A stretch of 64,000 nucleotides of DNA. Source: Pseudoalteromonas xiamenensis. GTDB lineage: Bacteria > Pseudomonadota > Gammaproteobacteria > Enterobacterales > Alteromonadaceae. The stretch is taken from NCBI RefSeq assembly GCF_042431545.1, contig NZ_JBHLYX010000016.1. One strand, written 5' to 3'. The position numbers and the translations under genes are program-made. Shown here in pieces: positions 45,023 through 54,733 of this stretch (its first letter is position 1; each line of letters begins with the position of its first letter). The notes below the pieces were generated by a model. It saw only the letters and a program-made list of their open reading frames with translations, was not told the DNA's origin and made no database searches.

Positions 45023-47806
45023 ATGAATCACAAACTACCGTCTAAGTTTTCCAAAGCGTTAATCGCGCTGACCGTATCGAGTACATTGTTTGGCGGCGTA
45101 GCTGTTGCAAACACGTTGAATGGTCACGTTCAAGATACTAAACAAAAAAACAACTTCGAAGGGGCTGAAGTTGTCGTTAAGGAATTGAACAAACGTGTTG
45201 TAACCGGTCGTGATGGCCGTTTTTACATGGCTAAACTCCCTGCTGGTCGCTATACGTTAGAAGTACGCTATGTTGGTGCCGAGCCAACAACACAGACCAT
45301 TGAAATTCGTGATGGCGAAACGACAGAAGCGTTAGTGCTACTTTCGCCAACCGAGTCACAGATGGAAGACTTAATCGTTGTGGGTCAGCGCGCAGGTCAA
45401 GCCGGCGCTTTGTCGCGTCAGAAAAACGCGGACGGTATTAAATCGATTGTGAGTGCAGACGGTATTGGGCAATTACCTGACCAAAATGCGGCAGAGGCGC
45501 TTCAACGTTTGCCGGGGGTCTTTATCGCCCGTGACCAAGGTGAAGGTCGCTTTGTTGGGATCCGTGGTATCGACCCGAATTTGAACAACGTGACAATCAA
45601 TGGTGCTAACGTTCCTTCGCCTGAAGCGGGTGTACGTAGCGTCGCGATGGACGTGATCCCAAGTGAGTTAGTACAAAGTTTGGAAGTGAGCAAAACCGTT
45701 ACGCCAGATATGGATGCAGGTGCGATTGGTGGCTCAATTGAGGTTAAAAGTTTGAGCGCTTTTGACCGTGAAGGGCAAAGCTATACATTCACAGCTCAGG
45801 CGGGTTACAACGAGCAAGTGAGTGAGACTAGCCCTAAATTAGCAGCCAGCTACAGCAATGTGTTTGAGCTGGGCAAAAAGAGTGATTTAGGTATTGCTGG
45901 TGCGGTTTCATGGTTCAAGCGTGACTTTGGTTCACACAACATGGAAACCGACGGTGGGTTCATGGAGCTTGAACTAGAAAACGCAGAAACGGGTGAAGAT
46001 GAAACGTTTTTTGGCGCGGAAGAAATGGAACAGCGTCATTACCTCATCACGCGTGAACGTTTAGGTGCAGCACTGAATATCGATTTACACCAAGGATCAA
46101 AGCACAAATATTACTTACGCTCGCTCTACAGCGAATTCTCTGACGATGAATATCGTGTGCGCAATGAGTACAAGTTTGTCAAAGGCGACGTTGTCTCTCA
46201 CGACGCAAACAGTGCACTGTTTACCAATGCAAAAATGGATCGAGATACGAAAGACCGCTATGAAGAGCAAAAGATCCTGTCAACAGTATTAGGTGCAGAG
46301 CACCAACTAAAAGATTGGTTTGTTGAATACAGCGTAGGTTACTCAAAATCGGAAGAAGCGGAGCCAGGTCGTTTAGACATTAGCTTTGCGGGTAAAAAGT
46401 TGGATTTGGGTTACCGTCTTGGTGGCGATACACCGTCTTTTATTCGTTCAGAAGACGCGCACGACTTAAGTCGCTTTGAACTGGATGAAATTGTTTCAGA
46501 GAATAACCTGACTGAAGACGAAGCAACGACGTTTAAATTAGACGTAAGCAAAGACTTACTTTTGTCAGGTTATAACGCTGAAGTGAAGTTCGGTGCAAAA
46601 TACCATGACCGTGACAAGTTCAATGATGTTGATGCACGTGTTTATACGGGTGGTTTTGACGACGTCACAGCGAGTCAATTCTCTGCGGCAGTGCCGGATT
46701 ACAGCCTAGGCGACTTTGGCCCTGGTTTGAATCGTGAAGGTTTACGCGCGTATTTTAAAAACAATCAAGGTTCAATTGAACTTAACGAACAAGAATCGCA
46801 AGTTGAAACGCAAGGTCGCAGCTACGATTCAAGTGAAACCATTTTTGCGGCATACGCGATGTTAAGCGTTGATATCGGTGAATTAAATGTGATCACAGGT
46901 CTTCGTTTTGAAGATACGCACACGGAAACAGCGGGTCACCGCGTTGAATTAGTCGCAGATGACATTACCGGTGACACTACGGTCAATGTAAGTGATTGGT
47001 CTGCAGAGAAAGATTATTCACATTGGTTACCAAACCTCACGATGAAATATTCGCACAGTGACAACTTAATTAGCCGCTTTGCGTATACCAATACAGTCGC
47101 ACGGCCAAGTTTCTCTGACTCGGCAGCCAAAGCGTTAATTGAGACAGAACGTGAGGACGATGATGGCCAAGTCAAAGTGACGCGTGAAGCTGAGGTGGGC
47201 AACCCGGATTTGGATCCATACGAAGCGACTAACTTTGATTTCTCGATTGAATACTATCCAGGCAGTATCGGCGTGATGTCACTCGGTGTGTTCTTTAAAG
47301 ACATCGATAACTTTATTGCAGTAAAAGAAGTTCAAGACAACGGCCAATGGGATGGATTTAAAAAAGTACTTCAGTCTGTTAATGGCGGTAAAGCGAAGTT
47401 AAAAGGGGTTGAACTGGCTTATGCGAAAAACTGGACAAACGGTTTGATGCTAAACGCTAACGCAACACTGATCGACGCGGACGATAAGTTACCAAATCAA
47501 TCGGATACCGTTGCTAACTTGATGCTTGGCTATGAAAACCAAACGTTTAGCACGCGCTTAAGTGCTTCTTATAAGAGTAAAGCGTTTTTATTTGAAGAGA
47601 ACGACAGCGACGTGTTTGAAGCGGCTCACACTCAATTGGATTTTAGTGCGAAGTATTACTGGAATGACCAAACACAAGTGTATTTCAACGTCACCAACTT
47701 AACAGACGAACCGATGCATCTGTATCACGGTGCAAATCAATACAATTACCAATATGAGACGTACGGTCGCTCGTATGAGCTTGGTTTAACCATCACGTCT
47801 TTCTAA
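45023..47806 (+). CDS. TonB-dependent outer-membrane receptor
   Basis: A 927-residue receptor for high-affinity uptake. A signal peptide (about 1-29) precedes a carboxypeptidase-regulatory-like domain (about 30-110), a plug domain with IGQLPDQNAAEALQRLPGV and VRSVAMDVIPSELVQSLEV, and a 22-strand barrel ending in the terminal aromatic GLTITSF. The plug and barrel match the TIGR01782 subgroup common in marine Alteromonadales and Caulobacter, often for sugars or phosphorylated compounds. The secreted metallophosphoesterase gene follows after 46 bp. This suggests import of a phosphate-containing or phosphatase-released substrate, but the substrate cannot be read from sequence. Confidence 0.92.
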   Translation: MNHKLPSKFSKALIALTVSSTLFGGVAVANTLNGHVQDTKQKNNFEGAEVVVKELNKRVVTGRDGRFYMAKLPAGRYTLEVRYVGAEPTTQTIEIRDGETTEALVLLSPTESQMEDLIVVGQRAGQAGALSRQKNADGIKSIVSADGIGQLPDQNAAEALQRLPGVFIARDQGEGRFVGIRGIDPNLNNVTINGANVPSPEAGVRSVAMDVIPSELVQSLEVSKTVTPDMDAGAIGGSIEVKSLSAFDREGQSYTFTAQAGYNEQVSETSPKLAASYSNVFELGKKSDLGIAGAVSWFKRDFGSHNMETDGGFMELELENAETGEDETFFGAEEMEQRHYLITRERLGAALNIDLHQGSKHKYYLRSLYSEFSDDEYRVRNEYKFVKGDVVSHDANSALFTNAKMDRDTKDRYEEQKILSTVLGAEHQLKDWFVEYSVGYSKSEEAEPGRLDISFAGKKLDLGYRLGGDTPSFIRSEDAHDLSRFELDEIVSENNLTEDEATTFKLDVSKDLLLSGYNAEVKFGAKYHDRDKFNDVDARVYTGGFDDVTASQFSAAVPDYSLGDFGPGLNREGLRAYFKNNQGSIELNEQESQVETQGRSYDSSETIFAAYAMLSVDIGELNVITGLRFEDTHTETAGHRVELVADDITGDTTVNVSDWSAEKDYSHWLPNLTMKYSHSDNLISRFAYTNTVARPSFSDSAAKALIETEREDDDGQVKVTREAEVGNPDLDPYEATNFDFSIEYYPGSIGVMSLGVFFKDIDNFIAVKEVQDNGQWDGFKKVLQSVNGGKAKLKGVELAYAKNWTNGLMLNANATLIDADDKLPNQSDTVANLMLGYENQTFSTRLSASYKSKAFLFEENDSDVFEAAHTQLDFSAKYYWNDQTQVYFNVTNLTDEPMHLYHGANQYNYQYETYGRSYELGLTITSF

Positions 47807-47823
47807 TTCACTGTTTAACGGGG

Positions 47824-47844
47824 CTGCCAGCGTTTCGCTGGCAG
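47824..47844 (+). promoter_or_regulatory. Intercistronic hairpin between TonB receptor and phosphatase genes
   Basis: CTGCCAGCG, TTT, CGCTGGCAG: perfect 9-bp stem ending 8 bases before the phosphatase ATG, with no T-run. It occupies the ribosome-site region and may control translation of the phosphatase. Confidence 0.5.
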
Positions 47845-47852
47845 AATGCAGT

Positions 47853-49124
47853 ATGTTTACATTAAAAAAATCGAGCGCATTTACTTTGGCCTTGCTGTTA
47901 TCAAGTCAGGTGATGGCGAGTGATAACATTTCTTTCTTGGCTTTTGGTGATGGGGGTTATCATCCGGATTATCCAAAAACCAAACACATAAAAAATCCAC
48001 GCGACAAAGATGCATTTATCGCGGCAGAGAAAAAAGATTGGTTGGAAGATAACCGTCCATTGGCGGAATTTGACCATGCGCCAATTTATGTTTATCCAGG
48101 CACTCAGACAGCTACAGAGCATACGGGCGCACTGGTGGTTGGGCAAGCAATGGCCGCGCTTTGCAAGCAGTCGCAATGTGACTTTGCCATTCAGTTGGGT
48201 GACAACATCTACCCTGATGGTGCTGATGCGAAAGATGGCAAAGACGACCAGAAACGCATGGACGATTTGATTAAAAAGCCACTGCTCCCACTTTTTGAGC
48301 AACAACCGGATTTGATGGTGTACTCGGCGCTCGGCAATCATGACTGGAAATCATCACGTAAAGGTGTTGAGTTGCAATTAGCTTGGATGGGTAAAGAGCC
48401 TAATTTTACGATGGGTGAAAAAGGCTATTATCGATACAAAGTGGGCCAACCTGGCAACGACGTTGAATTTTTTGTGCTAGACACCAACATGTTGCTGTCG
48501 GGTCAACATTATTACGATGTGCCGTTAAGAGCAGACGGTACAGAGCAAGGACTCGCTTCTGCACTGGCGAGCAAGCAAGCCGAAGTGGAAAAGATAGAAA
48601 AGCATGAAACGCCGCTGGGTGGTGAAGATCACACTCAACTCGCATGGCTCGCCGAAGGATTGAAAACATCGCAAGCGAAATGGAAAATTGTGTATGGTCA
48701 TCATGTGCTTTGGTCAATTGGTGGTACAAAGTTCAATGAGGCACACGTTCTACGCAAATTACTGTTGCCTGAACTTTGCCAATACGCAGACGCATACATT
48801 GCCGGTCATGAACATGATTTAGAGCTACTGACGGATGACTGTTCTCGAGTACTGGGCCATCACGATAAACCTAAATTGCCATTGATCATCAGTGGTGCCG
48901 CAGCCAAAATGCGGGGCGTTCACTCACCCTTTGCCACCGCGCAAGAAGCGACTTACCCAGAATACGATTTAGTATGGAACAAACCCTTTGTTTGGGGTTT
49001 TGCCCAAATAGAGTTGGATAATAACAACGACGAAATGCATGTGCGTTTTTATTCCACCCCAAAAGAGCAAACGGGTGAGCTCATCAATGAAGCGAGCTTT
49101 ACTTTCCCGCATCGCAGTAAGTAA
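47853..49124 (+). CDS. Secreted metallophosphoesterase (purple acid phosphatase-like)
   Basis: A 423-residue exported phosphatase (signal peptide ending VMASDN). The two-metal motifs of calcineurin-like enzymes are in order: FGDGG, LGDNIYPDG, GNHDW, GHH and GHEHD. It should cleave phosphate monoesters outside the inner membrane. The preceding TonB receptor is probably its partner in nutrient acquisition, with both genes on one transcript. No standard Shine-Dalgarno is visible because the intercistronic hairpin lies directly upstream. Substrate specificity, such as phytate or nucleotides, is not shown. Confidence 0.9.
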   Translation: MFTLKKSSAFTLALLLSSQVMASDNISFLAFGDGGYHPDYPKTKHIKNPRDKDAFIAAEKKDWLEDNRPLAEFDHAPIYVYPGTQTATEHTGALVVGQAMAALCKQSQCDFAIQLGDNIYPDGADAKDGKDDQKRMDDLIKKPLLPLFEQQPDLMVYSALGNHDWKSSRKGVELQLAWMGKEPNFTMGEKGYYRYKVGQPGNDVEFFVLDTNMLLSGQHYYDVPLRADGTEQGLASALASKQAEVEKIEKHETPLGGEDHTQLAWLAEGLKTSQAKWKIVYGHHVLWSIGGTKFNEAHVLRKLLLPELCQYADAYIAGHEHDLELLTDDCSRVLGHHDKPKLPLIISGAAAKMRGVHSPFATAQEATYPEYDLVWNKPFVWGFAQIELDNNNDEMHVRFYSTPKEQTGELINEASFTFPHRSK

Positions 49125-49168
49125 AGTTGCCCACCTTTAAAATCAAAGTGTGAAGTAAATAAAAGTTG

Positions 49169-49196
49169 AAACCCGCGAAAGCGGGTTTGTTTATTT
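49169..49196 (+). terminator. Terminator after the phosphatase gene
   Basis: AAACCCGC, GAAA tetraloop, GCGGGTTT, then GTTTATTT. Confidence 0.8.
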
Positions 49197-49360
49197 ATTG
49201 AGCATTTGATTTTCTTTATTTAAACGTTTAGCCCTGTCGTTTTCTTTGTATTTTATTTATTCAACTCTATTTTGATGTAAAGCAAATAAAATGCTGGTAT
49301 ACCGTGTTACTGAGATTAAAATAATGCTCAATATGCAGTCAGGGATTAAGTGAATACAAA

Positions 49361-49912
49361 ATGCTCACATCAGTTAGGGATATATCATTAGTTTTGTGTG
49401 TGTTTACACTTTGCTCATGCAGTAGTGTGGAAATCGAAACAATGAAGCGAAATGAAAATGGTGCTCAGGTTACCCAAAAAGAGCTAGTCGAACTACTTGA
49501 AATGAAAGAAGATCTCGCCATTCTCGTGGACGAACTTAATATTCAGAAAGCATTGAGCGACAAGCCCTATACGAATGCTCAAGCTCTCACTCGACCTAGC
49601 GTTGACATGGTCATAGCACCGGATGAACAGCAAATATTAGCAGAATATCAGCAAACAATATTTCTCAATGTTGGTATGTTTGCATCTGAGGCACGCGCGT
49701 TACAACAGAAAAAGGTGTTTCAACAGCGGTATTCATCAATGTTTTCCCCATTTACATTAAACGTGTCAAGTCATCCCGAAAACAGTCAGTTTTACTCAAT
49801 TAAAGTGTCCGGCTTTGCAGGGGACGTGGCCGCCAAACAGTTTTGTAAACAAGTAAAGAAAATGAACCAAAGTTGCGTATTAAACAACGATGAAAGGAAA
49901 ATAAATCTGTAG
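49361..49912 (+). CDS. Lipoprotein with SPOR-like domain, first gene of the pilus cluster
   Basis: A 183-residue lipoprotein; the signal leads to SCSS with the lipidated Cys near residue 20. A short helical segment (about 35-60) is followed by a SPOR-like domain at about 97-175: an IFLNVGMFASEARAL strand-helix start and a YSIKVSGFAGDVAAKQF second half. This matches the beta-alpha-beta-beta-alpha-beta plan that binds glycan strands stripped of stem peptides. A cysteine pair C162/C172 (C-x9-C) is shared with two other proteins of the cluster. It lies 83 bp before the major pilin gene. Confidence 0.65.
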   Translation: MLTSVRDISLVLCVFTLCSCSSVEIETMKRNENGAQVTQKELVELLEMKEDLAILVDELNIQKALSDKPYTNAQALTRPSVDMVIAPDEQQILAEYQQTIFLNVGMFASEARALQQKKVFQQRYSSMFSPFTLNVSSHPENSQFYSIKVSGFAGDVAAKQFCKQVKKMNQSCVLNNDERKINL

Positions 49913-49995
49913 AAATCTTTACTTTTTAAATTAAATAAAATGTAATCTATGCCGATATAAGGTTTGGAAGAATTATTACTAGGAAGGAAAAACGG

Positions 49996-50601
49996 ATGAA
50001 TAAAACCTCTGCTTTACTCGCGATTTCAGCGATGGGTGTGCTTAGTTTAGCTGCTCACGCGTCTACTAAAACGGCACAACTCGCCGTTTCGGTTAAAGTT
50101 AAAAACACTTTTACTTTGGAACAAGGCGAACCGATGTCTTTTGGTTCACTTCTGGCGTTTGCTGACACATCAACCACAGTGGATAACCAAGCAACCATCG
50201 TAATGAGTCCGAATCCTTCAACGCAACCAACTTTAACAAGCGCCGGTGAAGCAAAGTTTCAAGTGCTAGAAAGTGGCACACCTGGTTCATTTAATGTTTC
50301 GGGCACAGCGCCTTACTCAAGCATGTTAATCACAGCGCCAGCATCTATAGAAGTTACACCAACGACTGCGCCACCTAATGCGCCAAAATTTACACTGAGT
50401 GATTTTAAGTTTTTCATTGAAGGTGGTGAGAACACAGGCAAAGCCTACGACGCGGCGACAACGCCACTGATCAGTGATGTAAGCGGTGCGGTGAAATTTT
50501 ATGTAGGTGGCACGCTTAAAACACAAGCCCGAGCTACGCAATCTATGTATCAAGATGGTGACTATTCTGGGTCAGTCGATGTTACGGTAACGTACAAATA
50601 A
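49996..50601 (+). CDS. DUF4402 major pilin-like subunit
   Basis: A 201-residue exported protein (signal peptide ending LAAHAS). It is an Ig-like beta-sandwich of the DUF4402 type, with a MSFGSLLAF segment and the terminal YSGSVDVTVTYK strand typical of chaperone-usher subunits that lack their last strand. The N-terminal mature segment (TAQLAVSVKVKN) could serve as the donor strand. GGAAGG gives an excellent ribosome site. It is followed by a GC-rich hairpin, as expected for an abundant major subunit. The subunit role is inferred from the chaperone and usher genes downstream. Confidence 0.75.
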   Translation: MNKTSALLAISAMGVLSLAAHASTKTAQLAVSVKVKNTFTLEQGEPMSFGSLLAFADTSTTVDNQATIVMSPNPSTQPTLTSAGEAKFQVLESGTPGSFNVSGTAPYSSMLITAPASIEVTPTTAPPNAPKFTLSDFKFFIEGGENTGKAYDAATTPLISDVSGAVKFYVGGTLKTQARATQSMYQDGDYSGSVDVTVTYK

Positions 50602-50607
50602 TCGTAA

Positions 50608-50623
50608 GCCGAGCTCGCTCGGC
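50608..50623 (+). promoter_or_regulatory. Hairpin after the major pilin gene
   Basis: GCCGAG, CTCG, CTCGGC without a T-run, 6 bases after the stop. In fimbrial operons such hairpins stabilise the major-subunit mRNA and reduce downstream expression. Confidence 0.5.
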
Positions 50624-50634
50624 GAAACTCACCG

Positions 50635-51048
50635 ATGAGTCTAACCGCTCTGATAGCGATTTCTGTGCTGCAACCTCTTAGTTTCGGCGAAATCGCTATC
50701 GTCAAGAATTCAGTACCTAGCCGTTTGGTTGTTCCAAGGGGCGGCGCTCCCTATTCATATGGACAAATTTACATTATTGAGCCCGGTGTGCCCGCTGAAG
50801 TGTTGCTTTATGACGGCCCTGCAAATACTGAACTGACTATCGACGTGAATTTTAACGACAAAATGACGAGTGTTTTCTCCACCAATCAATTTACATTGCG
50901 GCGTTTAGATTACCCGACAAAGGTATACACGGACAGCAGTGGACAGGCGACTTTCAAGATTGGAGCAGAGCTCACAAATTCTAATAACAGCGAAGTCTAT
51001 CGAGATATAGATTACGCAACGGAATTCAATATTACGGTCAGCTTTTAA
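50635..51048 (+). CDS. Minor pilin-like subunit (DUF4402-like)
   Basis: A 137-residue exported protein with a hydrophobic leader (about 1-18). It is a small all-beta protein ending EFNITVSF, like a subunit missing one strand. It is shorter and more diverged than the preceding pilin, so it may be a tip, initiator or terminator subunit. No two-domain adhesin gene is seen in the cluster, so this could also carry adhesion. The ribosome site is weak. It lies 10 bp before the chaperone gene. Confidence 0.6.
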   Translation: MSLTALIAISVLQPLSFGEIAIVKNSVPSRLVVPRGGAPYSYGQIYIIEPGVPAEVLLYDGPANTELTIDVNFNDKMTSVFSTNQFTLRRLDYPTKVYTDSSGQATFKIGAELTNSNNSEVYRDIDYATEFNITVSF

Positions 51049-51058
51049 GGTTGTATTT

Positions 51059-51835
51059 ATGTTTTTACGCCGCACATTCGCGTTTTTCTTGTTGCTTGTT
51101 TCAAGTTTTCCTTCCTTTGCCAACTTAAGCATTTCCCCCAATCGAGTGGTTTTCTCAGAGCGAGATCGAGTAGCAACAATTATGTTGTTAAACTCAGGTG
51201 ATCAAGCGGTGAGTTACCGACTGCAATGGAAAAACTTGGTGTTTGATCACTTGGGTAATCTTATCAATGTGGACAAGCCGCAAGGTCCCTTGGTTGAAAA
51301 TATGATACGCGTAAGCCCAAGGCACGTGACGCTTGCACCGAATGAACGTCAAATTGTCAAATTGGCTATTCGTAAACCTAAAGATTTGCCCGAAGCCGAA
51401 TTTCGCAGTTATTTGAATCTGGTCGCGCAGCTGATTGAAGCCCCAAAGGAACAGAAGCAGTCGGGTTTACACATCAATCTAATGATTAGTTATAACGTCC
51501 CCGTCATTGTGCGAAATAGCAGCCGAATACCAGAAGTGAGTATTGATAAATTTACGTTACCTGACAGCGAAAATATTGAGTTAGTGATGTCTAGACGAGG
51601 GCCTTTAAGCAGTTCAGGGAATATGACGGTTGAGCATGTTGATACCAATGGGTCGAAAACGGTCGTCGCGCGTTTGAATAATGCCAATATCTACGCTGAG
51701 CAATCGACTTCTCTATTTAGATTACCGCTAATTGGCCATACCAAGTTACCTAAGCACGGCAAACTCGTTATTCGTTATGAAGGGAATGAGCAATTTAAGA
51801 ATCATCTGTTTGCTGAGCGAAGCTTCACGCTGTAA
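51059..51835 (+). CDS. Periplasmic pilus-assembly chaperone (PapD-like)
   Basis: A 258-residue exported chaperone (signal peptide ending PSFANL). It has two Ig-like domains: the N-terminal one opens LSISPNRVVF and contains the subunit-capping strand RVSPRHVTLAPNERQIVKLAIRK, with the conserved basic cleft residues expected in YRLQW and RHVTL. It binds pilin subunits and delivers them to the usher. AAGG precedes the ATG. Its stop abuts the usher start, with no gap, so the two are translationally coupled. Confidence 0.88.
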   Translation: MFLRRTFAFFLLLVSSFPSFANLSISPNRVVFSERDRVATIMLLNSGDQAVSYRLQWKNLVFDHLGNLINVDKPQGPLVENMIRVSPRHVTLAPNERQIVKLAIRKPKDLPEAEFRSYLNLVAQLIEAPKEQKQSGLHINLMISYNVPVIVRNSSRIPEVSIDKFTLPDSENIELVMSRRGPLSSSGNMTVEHVDTNGSKTVVARLNNANIYAEQSTSLFRLPLIGHTKLPKHGKLVIRYEGNEQFKNHLFAERSFTL

Positions 51836-54733
51836 ATGCTAAACGTCATGCGTCACAAGAGGCATATAGCTTCGGTTAGTTTATTGTTGCTGATGAGCAG
51901 TGCTCAAGCAGCGTTACCCGACGCTGTGCGGCAACTTGCCAATAAATACAAACAACTAAACGCCCATACACACGTCAGGTCAACCCCCATTGAGTCGACT
52001 ATACCGGTAGGGGAATTACTTTTATTAACCGTTAATCTAGAAAATCAGCCTCTTTCCGATGTCTTTGCGATAAAAAGTGCTCAACAAGCGTTACTGGGTA
52101 TCACAACGCTTTCACAAGTGCTTGAACTGCCAATTGATGTGTCTTTAGAAAACGGCCTAGTGGAAGGGTGGATTTATACCGAGCAAAATGAGATCCGTAT
52201 AGAACAACACGGAGAGTCGCTAAAGTTATATCGGAATGGGACGCTGATAGGTGAAACAGATGAGTTTGAGTTGGCAGATGACGATTTGTATATTGAAGCT
52301 AAGTGGCTAACTGACTTACTCGGTCTCAATTTTCAGTTTGATTATTTTGGCCAAACGTTGCTTACACAACCGATATCGACTCTGCCCATTCAAGAAAAAC
52401 TTCGGCGTCAACGACGTAAAGCATCGAAGGTCACCGACGGTCAACCCGCATCAATGCCTGAAAGACGCGCAAACTATGGGTTGTTTTCTGATCCAGCTTT
52501 GGATTTTCAATTATTTGCTAAGCATCAAAAAGACCAAGATAGCCTTTCGTATTCGATGTTAGCACGACAGGATTTTGCCTATGCGTCGGGCCGTTTTTAC
52601 CTGTACGGCTCGAAAGAGGATCTGCTTAAATCATCTCGGATTTCATTTGACCGTACATTAACATCGGATAACCCGTTAACGTCGATAGGCATCCATCGTT
52701 GGGAAGCCGGTGACATACAACCTGTGCAGTCGGGACGTTTACTTAACTCAGCGATTGGGCGTGGTATCAAGTTTGATTCAGACGACAGTTTGCTGTCACC
52801 CTCGCAAGAACAAGTGAGCATTTCTGGCGATATTCAGCCGAATTGGGATGTTGAACTGTATCTCAATGGTGTATTAGTTGATAAGCAAACAAGTACAGAA
52901 GTGGGGCGCTATGAATTCAATAACGTTCGTTTGCAGTTTGGCATTAACAGACTTGAAATTGTTAAGTATGGTCCGTTTGGTGAAGTCGCTCGTGAAAACC
53001 GTGAGGTGTATTTTGACGGTAAATCAAATAAACCTTGGCAAAGCAGACTAAACGTCTCACTTATCCAACCAAATCGTTATTTGCTCAATCAAAATGAATC
53101 AAGTGACCTCGGGGACTATCAGCTTTCTGCGAACTATCGATTAACCTTACCTTTTGGAATGCAAACCTACGTCGGTGTGAGTCAATCTTACGGTGCTAAA
53201 GAGGATGAAGGGCAATTCTCAACGGGCTTACAAGGAAGCGTTGCAAACCTCGCTGCTTGGCAACTCAATTATGAGCAAAATGACCTACAAGAATTGTGGC
53301 ATAGTAATTTACAGACAACAGTTTTAAAACAGAACCTCACTTTTTCTTTGGAAAAAAACAGTCTAAAAAACGAACCATTAAAAAACAGTAATAGCGCCTC
53401 ATTGCAACTGAGCGGCTTATTACCTTTCAATATTGGGTATCAACAAAACGTTCAATATGCCGATTTCGGCAGTACGGATGATCTCTATTTTCAAAACCAA
53501 TTGTCGATGCGCGTTGACGACATTCAGCTTAACCATCAATTTTCGTGGCGAAATTCAGGTACTTTGACACGTTATGGGGCAATGCGGATCTCCGGCTTTA
53601 TCGAGGGTTATTTTACGAAGTTTTCGGCTAGTTACGACGTAAGTGACCATTTCGATTGGACTAACTATGAACTTAATATCTCAAAACGGCTGAACGAACA
53701 GTGGCAGGCTCAATGGTCCATTGAACATAATGCGTTGAACAATATAAACCAGTATAGTATTGATTTGTCGTGGATTATCCCTCAGCTTATGCTGACGAGT
53801 TCTATTACTTACGACAAAGAGAATGACGTTGGCGTTAATTTGTTGGCGCGAACTAGCTTGGGCATGGTCACACAAGACAATGCCATGATCCTATCCTCAA
53901 CGCCGCTATCTAATGCAGGAAGTTTGATTGTTCGAGTCTTTACAGATGAGAATGTGAATGGTCGTTACGATCAAGGCGAGCCATTGCTGCCGAACGTAAA
54001 AGTAATTTCTAGACAAAGTTTCCGTACGGCCATTACGCAAAACAATGGAGTGGCTATTTTAAAATCTCTACCGCCAAACCAACGAACTGACATTGAAATT
54101 GATTTTGCAACGCTACCCGATCCATTTATGGTGCGAGCTGACAAAGGATTCTCTATTACGCCTCGCGCAGGACTTGTCGAGTACGCTGACATTCCAATCA
54201 CCTTAGGCGGTGAAATTGACGGCACGGTTTACGATGACACAACCGGGCTTGCCGCGGCCTATGTCGAAGTAGAGCTAGTTAACGCAAAAGGTGAGGTGGT
54301 TTCGACCACTAAGTCTGAACACGATGGTTACTATCTGTTTAACGAAATTCATCCCGGGCATTATTTTGTCCGAGCAGCGGCAACAAACAAAAAAGTGGTC
54401 GGTTTATCATTGGCTGAATTCAAATTCTCGAGCCAAGGTGAAATTTACACGGATGTTGAGCTTGCTGTGAGAAAACCCCGAAAGTCTGTGGGCTACATTG
54501 CCCAAGTGCAGCAATTTAGTCATTTAAAACTGCTTAAAATGTACTGGAAGCTGCTTAAAAAGCGATTTTATGGCAATGCTTCTGAGGTTTTCTACGTGCA
54601 AGACCCTCACTCAAAACGCTTTCAACTGGCTGCAGGCTACTTTGAAAAAGAAAGTGACGCGCAAACGCGTTGTGATGTGCTTTACACGCAAAATATTCAG
54701 TGCGTAGTAAAAAAAGTGGAAGTTGAACTATGA
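51836..54733 (+). CDS. Outer-membrane usher with C-terminal SPOR-like domain
   Basis: A 965-residue usher. A signal peptide ends at AQAALP. An N-terminal chaperone-binding region (about 30-170), a 24-strand barrel with plug (about 215-700) containing the VELYLNGVLVD..T...GRYEF motif, and C-terminal Ig/CNA-B-like domains (about 705-870, including DVNGRYD-type NVNGRYDQGEPLLP and HDGYYLFNEIHPGHY) follow. Unusually, the last 80 residues look like a SPOR domain: GYIAQVQQF start, FQLAAGYFEKESDAQTRC second half, and the C946/C956 pair. Ushers normally end at the CTD2 domain. This would let the usher bind peptidoglycan. Alternative start at ATG 51848. Confidence 0.82.
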   Translation: MLNVMRHKRHIASVSLLLLMSSAQAALPDAVRQLANKYKQLNAHTHVRSTPIESTIPVGELLLLTVNLENQPLSDVFAIKSAQQALLGITTLSQVLELPIDVSLENGLVEGWIYTEQNEIRIEQHGESLKLYRNGTLIGETDEFELADDDLYIEAKWLTDLLGLNFQFDYFGQTLLTQPISTLPIQEKLRRQRRKASKVTDGQPASMPERRANYGLFSDPALDFQLFAKHQKDQDSLSYSMLARQDFAYASGRFYLYGSKEDLLKSSRISFDRTLTSDNPLTSIGIHRWEAGDIQPVQSGRLLNSAIGRGIKFDSDDSLLSPSQEQVSISGDIQPNWDVELYLNGVLVDKQTSTEVGRYEFNNVRLQFGINRLEIVKYGPFGEVARENREVYFDGKSNKPWQSRLNVSLIQPNRYLLNQNESSDLGDYQLSANYRLTLPFGMQTYVGVSQSYGAKEDEGQFSTGLQGSVANLAAWQLNYEQNDLQELWHSNLQTTVLKQNLTFSLEKNSLKNEPLKNSNSASLQLSGLLPFNIGYQQNVQYADFGSTDDLYFQNQLSMRVDDIQLNHQFSWRNSGTLTRYGAMRISGFIEGYFTKFSASYDVSDHFDWTNYELNISKRLNEQWQAQWSIEHNALNNINQYSIDLSWIIPQLMLTSSITYDKENDVGVNLLARTSLGMVTQDNAMILSSTPLSNAGSLIVRVFTDENVNGRYDQGEPLLPNVKVISRQSFRTAITQNNGVAILKSLPPNQRTDIEIDFATLPDPFMVRADKGFSITPRAGLVEYADIPITLGGEIDGTVYDDTTGLAAAYVEVELVNAKGEVVSTTKSEHDGYYLFNEIHPGHYFVRAAATNKKVVGLSLAEFKFSSQGEIYTDVELAVRKPRKSVGYIAQVQQFSHLKLLKMYWKLLKKRFYGNASEVFYVQDPHSKRFQLAAGYFEKESDAQTRCDVLYTQNIQCVVKKVEVEL

